From contig NZ_CP009933.1 of the NCBI RefSeq assembly GCF_000968375.1, forward strand, positions 3,100,001-3,164,000: a stretch of DNA of 64,000 nucleotides, in the 5' to 3' direction. Below, piece after piece: positions 1 to 8,278 of this stretch. The translations under genes and the position numbers were made by a program. The notes under the pieces are model-generated. The model did not search any database, was not told the origin of the DNA, and saw nothing but the letters and a program-made list of their open reading frames with translations. Position 1 is the first letter of the stretch, and the number at the start of each line of letters is the position of its first letter. The stretch comes from Clostridium scatologenes (GTDB taxonomy: Bacteria; Bacillota; Clostridia; Clostridiales; Clostridiaceae).

Positions 1-110
1 ATTATGTTAAACATAGCTTCTTTTACTCTATCTAAAGTAGGTCTCGTGGTATCCATACCAATTGGTGACATAATTTTTCTTCCCTTTGCAAGACCTGCAA
101 TAATTCTCAT
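1..110 (-). CDS. rsmD: RsmD, 16S rRNA (guanine-966-N2)-methyltransferase, N-terminal fragment
   Basis: The first 36 codons of a gene that runs off the left edge. The visible start reads MRIIAGLAKGRKI followed by TRPTLDRVKEAMFN. This is the N-terminal signature of RsmD, which methylates G966 of 16S rRNA on the assembled 30S subunit. The ATG is preceded by an AAGGAGG ribosome site. The SAM-binding and NPPY catalytic motifs lie outside the window. It sits 146 bases downstream of recG, the usual Firmicute arrangement. Confidence 0.85.
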   Translation of the reverse strand, partial: MRIIAGLAKGRKIMSPIGMDTTRPTLDRVKEAMFNI

Positions 111-256
111 AATTTTTCCTCCTTGTAATTATCACGATGTTTAAAAATTATATATTTTTCTATAATATTTTAACATATATGCTTTCATTATACAAAATTT
201 ATTTCCATTATTAAAAATACAATTTCAATTCTCAGAATACTTATTCTTTTATAAAA

Positions 257-2302
257 TTAATTAAAACAAATATATTTTGTACTTTTAGCAATTTTATCAT
301 AAATTCCATTTTTAATATTTATATCTTTCTCATCTTTACTTTCCGTAAGTCTTTTAGCTTCTAAATTTGCTAATTTCAATAAATTTATATCTTGAACTAC
401 ATCTGCTAGTATAAGTCCATTTTCACCATGCTGCCTAAAGCCAAATATCTCTCCCGCTCCTCTAATTTTTAAGTCTTGCTCAGCAATAAAAAATCCATCA
501 TTACTGCTTTTCATAATTTCCATTCTTTTTCTTATAATATCATTTTTAATATCTGAAATAAGTATACAATAGGATTTATATTTTCCTCTTCCCACCCTTC
601 CTCTTAATTGGTGAAGCTGTGCTAATCCAAATCTTTCTGCATTTTCTATTATCATAAGCGTAGCATTTGGAACGTTAATTCCAACTTCTATAACTGTAGT
701 AGATACAATAACCTTTGTTTTTCCTTCCTTAAAATCATTCATTATTTTTTCCTTGAGTTTTGGAGACATTTTACCATGTAGTATTTCCATACTTATATCA
801 CTAAAATATTTTTCTTTCAATTCTATGTATAAGTTTTCCACAGAACTTAATTTTAATTCCTCATTTTCTTCAACTAGTGGGCAAACTATATATACTTGTC
901 GTCCTTTTCTTATTTCATCTAAAGCAAAATTATAAGCCTTATATTTAAAATCTTGTTTAATATATTGAGTTTCTATTTTTTGACGTCCTGGAGGCAATTC
1001 ATCAATAATTGATACATTTAAATCTCCATAAAGATAAAGGCTTAAAGTTCTAGGTATAGGAGTAGCCGTCATGACAATAGTATCTACATTTGCTCCTTTA
1101 TTAGTCAATCTGCTTCTCTGCATTACTCCAAATCTATGCTGTTCATCTGTAACTACCATTCCTAAATTCTCAAATTCTACATCATCTTCAATCAAAGCAT
1201 GTGTACCTATTATTAGATCTATTTTTCCGCTGGCCAATTCTTTTTTTATTTCCTGCTTGTTTTTTTGTGATACACTTCCACAAAGTAACTTTATATTTAT
1301 ATCAAAGCCTTCAAATAATTTTGATGCTTCATCATAGTGCTGAGTAGCCAATATTTCCGTAGGTGCCATCATTACAGCTTGATATCCATTTTTTATAATA
1401 TTAAATATTGCTATTAATGCTACAATAGTTTTACCGCTTCCTACATCACCTTGAACTAGCCTATTCATAGGACACGATTTTTTTTCATCTATTAGTATTT
1501 CTCTTATTACCATATTTTGAGCCTTAGTCAAGTCATAAGGCAGCCTATCCTTTAAAGCATTTAGTTCTTTTGCTATACCAAAGGCTATACCTTTTTTATT
1601 TTCATTAAAATAATTTTTAAGCATCAATATTTTTAATGAATACGTAAATAATTCCTGAAATTTAAGTCTTTTAGTAGCTTCGTCTAGCTCAGCTAAATTT
1701 ACAGGATTATGTATAACTCTTATAGCTTTATCTAGAGAACATAATTTATATTTATTTATTATATAGTTGGGTAGATTTTCTACTATTACTACATCTTGCA
1801 ATACTATATTCACCAACTTAATTACTAAATTGCTAGTTATTCCAGATTTTAAAGGATATTTTGGTATTATCTTTTCTTCTACTTTTGAAATATTTTCATT
1901 GTCTTTTAACAATTTGGGATTAACAATAGATATTTCTCCTCTAAAATCTTCTATTTTCCCCATCAAAGTGTATGTATTACCTATTCTAAAGTTATTTTTT
2001 ATGTAAGGCTGATTAAACCATTTTCCCTTTAAAATATTATTTCCATCATGAAAAACTATTGTTGTTAATATTTTTCCTGTTTTAGTTCTTATATCTCTTT
2101 CAGTTCTAATGGTTTTGCACTTTACTATAACTTTATTATTAGTCTTTTCTCCTTTTAAATTTCCACAAGAAGATATACTTTCATAATCTCTTGGAAAATA
2201 CAGAAGTAAATCCATAATATTGAATATGCCACATTTTCTTAAATTATCTGCCGTTTTAGGTCCAACCCCTTTTATGCTGCTTATATCACTATATACATCC
2301 AC
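257..2302 (-). CDS. recG: RecG, ATP-dependent DNA helicase
   Basis: Superfamily 2 helicase that remodels stalled forks and Holliday junctions. The N-terminus has the SIKGVGPKTADNL helix-hairpin-helix-like motif and the LLLYFPRDYE segment. An OB/wedge region (about 60-150) follows, then Walker A GDVGSGKT near residue 290, the DEQH box and MTATPIPRTL. The C-terminus has GRVGRGKYKSYC and the TRG-like GAGEIFGFRQHG. Length about 681 residues is normal. An upstream in-frame GTG at 2314 exists, but it lies inside the probable ribosome site (GTGGGTGG), so I start at the GTG at 2302, giving the usual (M)DVYSDIS N-terminus. Confidence 0.95.
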   Translation of the reverse strand: MDVYSDISSIKGVGPKTADNLRKCGIFNIMDLLLYFPRDYESISSCGNLKGEKTNNKVIVKCKTIRTERDIRTKTGKILTTIVFHDGNNILKGKWFNQPYIKNNFRIGNTYTLMGKIEDFRGEISIVNPKLLKDNENISKVEEKIIPKYPLKSGITSNLVIKLVNIVLQDVVIVENLPNYIINKYKLCSLDKAIRVIHNPVNLAELDEATKRLKFQELFTYSLKILMLKNYFNENKKGIAFGIAKELNALKDRLPYDLTKAQNMVIREILIDEKKSCPMNRLVQGDVGSGKTIVALIAIFNIIKNGYQAVMMAPTEILATQHYDEASKLFEGFDINIKLLCGSVSQKNKQEIKKELASGKIDLIIGTHALIEDDVEFENLGMVVTDEQHRFGVMQRSRLTNKGANVDTIVMTATPIPRTLSLYLYGDLNVSIIDELPPGRQKIETQYIKQDFKYKAYNFALDEIRKGRQVYIVCPLVEENEELKLSSVENLYIELKEKYFSDISMEILHGKMSPKLKEKIMNDFKEGKTKVIVSTTVIEVGINVPNATLMIIENAERFGLAQLHQLRGRVGRGKYKSYCILISDIKNDIIRKRMEIMKSSNDGFFIAEQDLKIRGAGEIFGFRQHGENGLILADVVQDINLLKLANLEAKRLTESKDEKDINIKNGIYDKIAKSTKYICFN

Positions 2303-2362
2303 AAAACCACCCACTTTTAAAATTCATAATAAACATTACTAAAACCTTGCTTATCTACAAAT

Positions 2363-2387
2363 AAAAAAAGCCTAAAGGCTTTTTTTA
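2363..2387 (-). terminator. Rho-independent terminator after the FakA-like gene
   Basis: GCCTTTAGGC hairpin flanked by A and T runs, just after the stop at 2397. The symmetric A/T flanks would allow action in both directions. It separates the fakA-like gene from recG. Confidence 0.85.
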
Positions 2388-2396
2388 TTTAAGATT

Positions 2397-4043
2397 TTAT
2401 TCCACAGATACAATAAAGTAGTATAATGGCTGATTTCCATCATAAAATTGTACATCTATATCTTTATATTTTTCTTCAAGCTTACTTGAAAATTCATCTA
2501 CTTTATCTTTTTCGCAATCCTTTCCAAAAAACACGGTTATTAACTCACTATCTTCCTTTACCATGCTAGAAACAATATCATTGCATATGTTAAACATATC
2601 ATTTCCTATTTGTTCTATTTTTCCTTCTACAATACCTAGAATATCTCCTTCTTTAACAACTTTACCATCTATTTCAGTATCTCTCACTGCATAAGTCACA
2701 GAACCTGTAGTTACCTTGTTTATACCTTCTTCCATAGCTTTTATATTTTCATCAAGCTCTAATTCTTCATTAAATGATGTTATAGCCGTAATTCCCTGAG
2801 GTATAGTTTTAGTTTCTACAACCTTTACATTTTTATCAGAAATTTCTGCTGCTTGTGTAGCTGCCATAATTATATTTTTATTATTTGGGAATACCAGAAT
2901 ATTTTCTGCATTTATTTTATTTATACATTCTAATATATCTTGAGTACTTGGATTCATAGTTTGACCGCCTTCTATAACAAAATCTACTCCTAAATCCTCA
3001 AATATATTTTTTATTCCTTCTCCCATGGCCACTGATACAAAAGCATACTTCTTTAACTGAATATTTTCCTGTCCTTCGTCTTTCTCAATAGAGGCTTCAT
3101 TATGTATATCTAATACATTTCTATGCTGTTCTCTCATATTATCAATCTTTATTTTAGAAAGTTCTCCAAGTTTAACAGCTTCTGACAATACCTTACCTGG
3201 ATCATTTGTATGGATATGAACCTTTACTATATCTTCATCATTGACTATTACCATAGAATCACCAATTTCTTCTATAGTGTGTTTAAAATCATCAATTTCA
3301 ATATTTTTAACATTGTTTGAACGTATAAAAAATTCAGTACAATATCCAAACTTTATATCCTGTTCTTCCAAATTTTGAACTACTGATGGTAATTCAATAT
3401 TTTTAGGAGACTTAATTTCTATTGACTCCATATTATTCTTTACAACTTCATACATTCCCTGAAGTATTATAAAAAGTCCCATACCGCCAGCATCAACTAC
3501 TTTAGCTTTTTTAAGTACTGGAAGCATTTCAGGAGTTTTATTAAGCATTGATCTACTATAGTCACAAACTTCTTCTAACATTACTGCTATATCATCACTT
3601 TCGCATTTAACAGCACTTTCTCCAGCTGCCCTTATGATGGTAAGTATAGTACCTTCTGTAGGCCTCATAACAGCTTTATAAGCAGCCTTTGACCCTTCCA
3701 TTAAGCTTTCCGCAAATTCTTTAGAATTAACGTATTCTTTTGTTTCTAATGATTTTGCAATTCCTCTAAATATTTGTGAAAGTATTACGCCAGAATTTCC
3801 CCTTGCACCCATAAGTGCACCTTTGGCTAATTTTTTTACAATTTCTCCAACTGATTTATTTTGCATACCTTGTATTTCTGATACAGCTGTTCTAAACGTC
3901 ATAGACATATTAGTTCCTGTATCGCCATCTGGAACTGGGAAAACATTCAAAGAATTTACATATTCTTTGTTTTCTTCTAGGGAGTTACTCCCATTTACAA
4001 CCATATTATAAAAGCATTGCCCATCTATTTTTAAGTGTTTCAT
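2397..4043 (-). CDS. fakA: FakA/YloV family DAK2 (DhaL)-domain protein, probable fatty acid kinase subunit
   Basis: 548 residues, the family's normal size. The N-terminal DhaL domain (about 1-200) shows the nucleotide/Mg motif PVPDGDTGTNM and a GARGNSGVILSQ segment. A middle domain and a C-terminal DegV-like half (about 310-548) follow. In Staphylococcus FakA phosphorylates fatty acids presented by FakB (DegV family) proteins for phospholipid synthesis; that role is inferred here. The ATG has a GGGAGGT ribosome site. It follows the Asp23 gene by 15 bases, the conserved yloU-yloV pair, and upstream of recG as in Bacillus. Confidence 0.88.
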   Translation of the reverse strand: MKHLKIDGQCFYNMVVNGSNSLEENKEYVNSLNVFPVPDGDTGTNMSMTFRTAVSEIQGMQNKSVGEIVKKLAKGALMGARGNSGVILSQIFRGIAKSLETKEYVNSKEFAESLMEGSKAAYKAVMRPTEGTILTIIRAAGESAVKCESDDIAVMLEEVCDYSRSMLNKTPEMLPVLKKAKVVDAGGMGLFIILQGMYEVVKNNMESIEIKSPKNIELPSVVQNLEEQDIKFGYCTEFFIRSNNVKNIEIDDFKHTIEEIGDSMVIVNDEDIVKVHIHTNDPGKVLSEAVKLGELSKIKIDNMREQHRNVLDIHNEASIEKDEGQENIQLKKYAFVSVAMGEGIKNIFEDLGVDFVIEGGQTMNPSTQDILECINKINAENILVFPNNKNIIMAATQAAEISDKNVKVVETKTIPQGITAITSFNEELELDENIKAMEEGINKVTTGSVTYAVRDTEIDGKVVKEGDILGIVEGKIEQIGNDMFNICNDIVSSMVKEDSELITVFFGKDCEKDKVDEFSSKLEEKYKDIDVQFYDGNQPLYYFIVSVE

Positions 4044-4058
4044 TTATGATTTACCTCC

Positions 4059-4409
4059 CTAGACTCTGACACCTTGAACATTTACAGTAATACTTGATAC
4101 TTTAAGTCCTGTATAATTTTCTAAATTATATTTTATTTTTTGAATTATGTTATTAGCTATCACAGATATTTTTGTTCCATACTCAACCATTATATATAAC
4201 TCTATAAATAACTCGTTATCCTTTGAACGAACTTTTACGCCTTTACTTAAGTTTTCACCGTTTATTAATTTCCAGAGTCCATCTTTAGCATTTCTTGAAG
4301 CCATGCCTACAACACCATAACATTCCATAGTTGAAACTCCAACTATATTGGCAACAACTTCTTCTGAATAATTAATATATCCACTCTCGCTGGTGATATT
4401 ACCTATCAT
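4059..4409 (-). CDS. Asp23/Gls24 family envelope stress protein (YloU-like)
   Basis: 116 residues with the Asp23 fold signature: GYINYSEEVVANIVGVSTMECYGVVGMASRN, then a strand-rich segment ending GLKVSSITVNVQGVRV. No signal peptide. Family members are abundant cytoplasmic or membrane-associated proteins linked to cell-envelope stress; the precise function is unclear. It is the first gene of the unit with the fakA-like gene and is divergent from rpmB across about 200 bases. Confidence 0.88.
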   Translation of the reverse strand: MIGNITSESGYINYSEEVVANIVGVSTMECYGVVGMASRNAKDGLWKLINGENLSKGVKVRSKDNELFIELYIMVEYGTKISVIANNIIQKIKYNLENYTGLKVSSITVNVQGVRV

Positions 4410-4525
4410 AATAAAATCCTCCCTACTTTAAACATCATATAACATATTTTATATTAAATAATAAATTTATTCAAGGAAATATATAATTTAAAACATTATT
4501 TACACTACTAAATTATATTATATAC

Positions 4526-4555
4526 TTGCGCAACTAACATATTCTATGGTAAAAT
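4526..4555 (+). promoter_or_regulatory. Candidate sigma-A promoter for rpmB
   Basis: TTGCGC (4526-4531), 18-bp spacer, TAAAAT (4550-4555), about 60 bases before the rpmB ATG. The -35 is imperfect. Confidence 0.45.
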
Positions 4556-4613
4556 AATAAATGTTTGAATTGAGGGGATTATTTCTTCACAATTTTTTAA
4601 GGAGGTGTTTTTA

Positions 4614-4805
4614 ATGTCAAAGAAGTGCGAAATATGCGAAAAAGGCGTTGTATTTGGTGTTCAATACAGCCACTCACACCGTCAATCTAAAAGATCATGG
4701 GCTCCAAACATAAGAAAAGTTAAAGCTATAGTTAACGGAACTCCAAAAACTATTCATGTTTGTACAAGATGCCTTCGTTCTGGAAAGGTTCAACGTGCTA
4801 TTTAA
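4614..4805 (+). CDS. rpmB: 50S ribosomal protein L28
   Basis: 63-residue L28, a component of the large subunit. It is the zinc-binding form: one Cys pair near the N-terminus (KKCEIC) and one near the C-terminus (HVCTRC). The conserved SHSHRQSKRSWAPN segment is present. The start is the ATG at 4614; an in-frame GTG at 4605 falls within the AAGGAGGTG ribosome site and is not the start. This is one of only two genes I find on the plus strand and is transcribed alone. Confidence 0.97.
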   Translation: MSKKCEICEKGVVFGVQYSHSHRQSKRSWAPNIRKVKAIVNGTPKTIHVCTRCLRSGKVQRAI

Positions 4806-4810
4806 TAAAT

Positions 4811-4850
4811 AAAAAATGCAGTTGTTTTTACAATTGCATTTTTATTTATT
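4811..4850 (+). terminator. Rho-independent terminator after rpmB, possibly shared with spoVM
   Basis: ATGCAGTTGT/ACAATTGCAT hairpin with a TTTT loop, flanked by A and T runs on both sides. It lies between the convergent ends of rpmB (4805) and spoVM (4862), so it can serve both. Confidence 0.85.
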
Positions 4851-4861
4851 TTACTATAAAC

Positions 4862-4933
4862 TTATTTTTTTTTCTTAAAGACTTTTATAATTCTAGATAT
4901 AAATCTAGGAAGTTTTATGGTAATAAATTTCAT
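4862..4933 (-). CDS. spoVM: SpoVM, spore coat anchoring peptide
   Basis: A 23-codon gene reading MKFITIKLPRFI, then SRIIKVFKKKK. This matches SpoVM (MKFYTIKLPKFL type): an amphipathic helix that recognises the convex forespore membrane and recruits the SpoIVA ATPase. The conserved Pro at position 9 is present, and the C-terminus is a Lys run. A GGGGGAGG ribosome site lies 7 bases before the ATG. It follows the 55-residue membrane protein by 18 bases, and both appear to use the sigma-E promoter at 5149-5177. Its partner spoIVA is at 21180. Slightly shorter than the 26-residue Bacillus form. Confidence 0.92.
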   Translation of the reverse strand: MKFITIKLPRFISRIIKVFKKKK

Positions 4934-4951
4934 ATATATTCCTCCCCCAAA

Positions 4952-5119
4952 TTAATGAAAATCTATAAGCTTAAATCCTAGGCAGATGAGTAATGCACCA
5001 ACCACCATTATAAATCCCCAAAACGGGATAATAACAGTAATTATAATCCCCAAGCCAATGGATACCAGAGCAATTCCAACTTTTTTCTTAAAACTTTTAG
5101 TACACACCTTCTTAGACAT
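4952..5119 (-). CDS. Small membrane protein co-transcribed with spoVM, function unknown
   Basis: 55 residues: a basic N-terminus (MSKKVCTKSFKKK), then two closely spaced hydrophobic segments (about 14-31 and 34-50) broken by an IPFWGF turn, ending KLIDFH. This predicts a two-helix hairpin membrane protein. I start at the ATG at 5119 behind a GGGGGAT ribosome site; the upstream in-frame TTG overlaps that site. I do not recognise a named family. The strong sigma-E promoter immediately upstream and the short gap to spoVM suggest mother-cell expression during sporulation. That role is inference. Confidence 0.7.
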   Translation of the reverse strand: MSKKVCTKSFKKKVGIALVSIGLGIIITVIIPFWGFIMVVGALLICLGFKLIDFH

Positions 5120-5148
5120 ATTATTATCCCCCAAAGTTATTCTATATT

Positions 5149-5177
5149 ATTATATGAAACAGAAAAATAGAATGTTA
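5149..5177 (-). promoter_or_regulatory. Candidate sigma-E promoter for the small-protein gene and spoVM
   Basis: -35 TAACATT (5171-5177) against the KMATATT consensus (one mismatch), 14-bp spacer, and -10 CATATAAT (5149-5156), a full match to CATAYAAT. The predicted start is about 20-25 bases before the ATG at 5119. Confidence 0.68.
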
Positions 5178-5210
5178 CAAAAATATTGATATTCTCAAAA
5201 TTTTAATCAA

Positions 5211-5885
5211 TTACAGATTATCTGGAGAATATAAATCTGATTTTATTGGAATAATATTAAAACCTAACCGTGAGCAATATAATTTTATAGTTTCTAAATA
5301 CCAATCGCTAGCTCGCGGATCAACTATTATACCTTCTATAAATTTAAATGGATCTATTTTTAGATTTATATGTGTGCAATTTTCATATTTTTTATCTAAA
5401 CATTTTTCATTATTTATAACAATTAGTCTAACTTCATTTTCATGTTTAAAAGCTGATCTTTTTAATAGTCCACTTCCAAACATGGCTTTAACTCCCTTCC
5501 TATTTTTTAATTCTAATAGTGCTTTTTGTAAATTATTATAATATATAACTGGCGAAAGTATTCCAAACTTAATATCAGAAATTAATTTAAATTTTTCTGG
5601 AGAAGTTTCAATTAATATCCCCTCTTTATTTGATGAATAAATTTTCCATAAGGCATCTGAAGTTCCTTCCAAGCTCCAGCATTGTCCATATAAATCATTA
5701 TTATATAAATATTTATTTTCAATTTCATCTGTAGGCATTTCCCACTTATCTTCCCAAGATTTAATCTTTGTAAGATAAACTTCTTGTTTTTCCATCATAC
5801 ACATGAATTTACCTAATGTCATATATCTATAAATTTTTATATTTTTTTTAATACTTTTATCAACAATAATACCATATGCATTCAT
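5211..5885 (-). CDS. DUF2971 family protein
   Basis: 224 residues, no signal peptide or membrane segment. The pattern fits DUF2971: an N-terminal IYRYMTLGKFMCMMEKQEVYLTKIKSWEDKWE, a central GQCWSLEGTSDALWKIYS segment, and a C-terminal FIEGIIVDPRASDWYLETIKLYC. Biochemical function is unknown for the family. The gene stands between the spoVM unit and thiamine pyrophosphokinase with 175 bases upstream and about 77 downstream, and looks like an accessory insertion in otherwise core gene order. Codon use is AT-rich like its neighbours. Confidence 0.75.
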   Translation of the reverse strand: MNAYGIIVDKSIKKNIKIYRYMTLGKFMCMMEKQEVYLTKIKSWEDKWEMPTDEIENKYLYNNDLYGQCWSLEGTSDALWKIYSSNKEGILIETSPEKFKLISDIKFGILSPVIYYNNLQKALLELKNRKGVKAMFGSGLLKRSAFKHENEVRLIVINNEKCLDKKYENCTHINLKIDPFKFIEGIIVDPRASDWYLETIKLYCSRLGFNIIPIKSDLYSPDNL

Positions 5886-6003
5886 TATTTATTTTTCCTT
5901 TCCAAACTTAAATGCTCCAAAATTATAAAATTTTAAATGGAATGTATATATTATGTAATATTCCCTTTTAAGTACTTAATATTTCGATAAATTCAAAAAA
6001 TAT

Positions 6004-6036
6004 AAAAAAAGTTCACTAGAATCTGTGAACTTTTTT
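6004..6036 (-). terminator. Rho-independent terminator ending the tpk operon
   Basis: GTTCAC/GTGAAC stem with 8-base loop, flanked by AAAAAA and TTTTTT, 25 bases after the thiamine pyrophosphokinase stop. Symmetric flanks suggest it can also act on the opposite strand. Confidence 0.9.
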
Positions 6037-6061
6037 CATTACAATTTTCTATTAATCACGT

Positions 6062-6700
6062 CTAATCTTTACTATAAAACACCATTAAGTTTCCACTAGT
6101 AAAGCTTATTTCAACTTCCTCATCTAAAAATTCATTAGATATAGTTCTAGGGTCTCCTATTTTCAAAAAGTACTCTTGAAGCTTATACTTAGCTCCCTTT
6201 ATGCTTAAATTTTCTACACTTTCACCATAGCAGTGAAGGGAAAATATTTCACCTTTTTTTCCTTTTATTTTTATAGGCTTATCTACTATTTGAATACAAT
6301 TATGATCGTCTTTTATAAAAGCATTTATATTTAACTTCAAACATTTCAAAAGCATACCCATATTTCCCATTAGATGATCTATTCTTGTACCAGTACAGCC
6401 TAATAAAATAATTTCAGTTCCACCTAGTTCTAATGCTTTGTTTAGCACAAGCTCTGTATCAGTAAAATTTTTATCTGTAGGATAAGTTTCTATACAACAC
6501 TTTGAAGATCTTTGAAAGAATTCTAAAGCTTTCCTATCTATAGAATCAAAATCTCCCATTAAATAGTTAGGTAATATATTGTATTTGTATAAGCAATTTC
6601 CACCACTATCTGCACAAATCAAAAAAGAACTATCTTTTAATTCGTTTTCTATTAACTCATAGGATGGTGCTTCTCCCCCTGATACAATTACTATTTTCAT
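6062..6700 (-). CDS. thiN: Thiamine pyrophosphokinase
   Basis: Transfers pyrophosphate from ATP to thiamine to make thiamine diphosphate. 212 residues with the family motifs ICADSGGN, LMGDFDSI and the catalytic DKNFTDTELVLNKA, and GCTGTRIDHLMGN. The C-terminal thiamine-binding domain includes GDPRTISNEF. The start directly abuts the rpe stop, so it is translationally linked as the last gene of the yicC-to-tpk cluster, the same order as in Bacillus (rsgA-rpe-thiN). A terminator follows. Confidence 0.93.
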   Translation of the reverse strand: MKIVIVSGGEAPSYELIENELKDSSFLICADSGGNCLYKYNILPNYLMGDFDSIDRKALEFFQRSSKCCIETYPTDKNFTDTELVLNKALELGGTEIILLGCTGTRIDHLMGNMGMLLKCLKLNINAFIKDDHNCIQIVDKPIKIKGKKGEIFSLHCYGESVENLSIKGAKYKLQEYFLKIGDPRTISNEFLDEEVEISFTSGNLMVFYSKD

Positions 6701-7351
6701 TTACCTATCCCCTTTTAACATCTTTATGTTTTCTTCAATTTTTCCATCTTTAAAAACTGCAGATCCAGCCACTATTACATTAGCACCACATTCAACTGCT
6801 ATTTTTATATTGTCTTTTCCTATTCCACCATCTACTTCTATAAGTAAATTCTTATTAAACTTATTGCTTAATTCTTTTAATTCCTTTATTTTTTCAGAAC
6901 AATAATTTATGTACTTTTGACCACCAAATCCAGGATTTACAGTCATTATAAGTACCATATCCAGATTAGGTATCAAATACTTTATGCTTTCCACAGGTGT
7001 AGCTGGATTTAAAGCTATGCCTACTTTAGCCCCTAAACTTTTTATGTAATTCACTGTTCTATCTATATGTCTATCTGCTTCATAATGTATAGTTACCATA
7101 TCTGCTCCTGCTTTTATAAAGTCTTCCACAAATCTAGCAGGCTCTTCTATCATTAAATGAACATCAAAAGTAAGGGATGTAATGTTTCTTATACTCTTAA
7201 TTACAGGTATTCCAAAAGATATATTAGGTACAAACATTCCATCCATTACATCTATATGTACCCAGTCTGCTCCATACTTTTCTAATTTTTTAATATCCTC
7301 GCCTAATTTAGAAAAATCTGCTGACAATATTGAAGGTGCTAATTTTATCAT
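6701..7351 (-). CDS. rpe: Ribulose-phosphate 3-epimerase
   Basis: Interconverts ribulose-5-phosphate and xylulose-5-phosphate in the pentose phosphate pathway. A 216-residue TIM barrel with APSILSADFSKLGED, the metal-binding HIDVMDGMFVPNISFG, DVHLMIEEP, VNPGFGGQKY and EVDGGIGKDN. AAGGAGGAAAA ribosome site upstream. Follows rsgA by about 106 bases and abuts thiN. Confidence 0.96.
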   Translation of the reverse strand: MIKLAPSILSADFSKLGEDIKKLEKYGADWVHIDVMDGMFVPNISFGIPVIKSIRNITSLTFDVHLMIEEPARFVEDFIKAGADMVTIHYEADRHIDRTVNYIKSLGAKVGIALNPATPVESIKYLIPNLDMVLIMTVNPGFGGQKYINYCSEKIKELKELSNKFNKNLLIEVDGGIGKDNIKIAVECGANVIVAGSAVFKDGKIEENIKMLKGDR

Positions 7352-7457
7352 TTTGTATTTTCCTCCTTAATTAAAGCAACTAAACATAGCTACCATTGAT
7401 TTTTTCTATTGCTTATCTCTTCTAATGTTTTTATATAAAATTCATATCTTTTTGCAT

Positions 7458-8255
7458 TTATTTTTTTTGTTCTAAAGCATGCTTTACAGCACATCCAGGC
7501 TCTTTATAGTGAAAACATCCTGTAAATTTGCAATTACCTATATATGAATCAAATTCAGGAAAACATTGTTGTAAATCTTCTTTAGAAATAAATTCTATTT
7601 CTAAAGAAGAAAATCCTGGCGTATCAACTAAAAATCCATTTCCAATATCTATAAGTTCACTATGTCTTGTAGTGTGTTTACCACGTCTCAGCTTTTCACT
7701 TATTTCTCCAGTAGCCATAACTTCTTCTCCCATTATGGAATTTAATATTGTAGATTTTCCAACTCCAGAAGGCCCACATAAAACTGTAACATTATCCTGC
7801 AACTTTTCTCTTATCAAATCAATTCCATAACCTTCCTTAGCCTTCAAAAACAGTGTTTCATATCCTGCACTTTTAACCATTTCTACGATTTCATTTGTTT
7901 CTTCTTGTAATATCAAATCTAGTTTATTAAAGCATACTATGGCCTTTAAATTATTGTATTCACAATTAAGCAAAAACTTATTTAACAATTCTTCATTTAT
8001 TTCAGGATTTTTCAATGCAAAAACTACTAATGCCTGGGTTACATTTGCCACAGAAGGTCTTATAAGCTTATTTATTCTAGGGTAGATTTTATCTATAACA
8101 CCTTTTCCATTTTTTATTGTAATTTCTACTTTATCACCAACCATAGGTGTAAGTTCATTGTGCCTGAACTTACCCCTAGCTTTACATTCAACTACATTTT
8201 TATCTGTTTTTATATAATAAAACCCTGCTATTCCCTTTATTATAGTTCCTTCCAT
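7458..8255 (-). CDS. rsgA: RsgA, ribosome small subunit GTPase
   Basis: Circularly permuted GTPase that checks 30S maturation near the decoding centre. OB domain (about 1-70), then the permuted order: NKLD (G4) before the Walker A GPSGVGKST (G1) and DTPGFSS (G3). The C-terminal zinc domain has CKFTGCFHYKEPGCAVKHAL. 265 residues is a little short of the usual about 290, consistent with clostridial forms. Follows prkC by 23 bases in the conserved stp-prkC-rsgA-rpe order. Confidence 0.95.
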   Translation of the reverse strand: MEGTIIKGIAGFYYIKTDKNVVECKARGKFRHNELTPMVGDKVEITIKNGKGVIDKIYPRINKLIRPSVANVTQALVVFALKNPEINEELLNKFLLNCEYNNLKAIVCFNKLDLILQEETNEIVEMVKSAGYETLFLKAKEGYGIDLIREKLQDNVTVLCGPSGVGKSTILNSIMGEEVMATGEISEKLRRGKHTTRHSELIDIGNGFLVDTPGFSSLEIEFISKEDLQQCFPEFDSYIGNCKFTGCFHYKEPGCAVKHALEQKK

Positions 8256-8278
8256 ACACCCTCCTATTGAATTAATAA

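Noticed and set aside
4605..4613. Longer L28 starting at GTG 4605
   Set aside because: The GTG is part of the AAGGAGGTG ribosome site; the ATG at 4614 gives the standard MSKKCEIC start.
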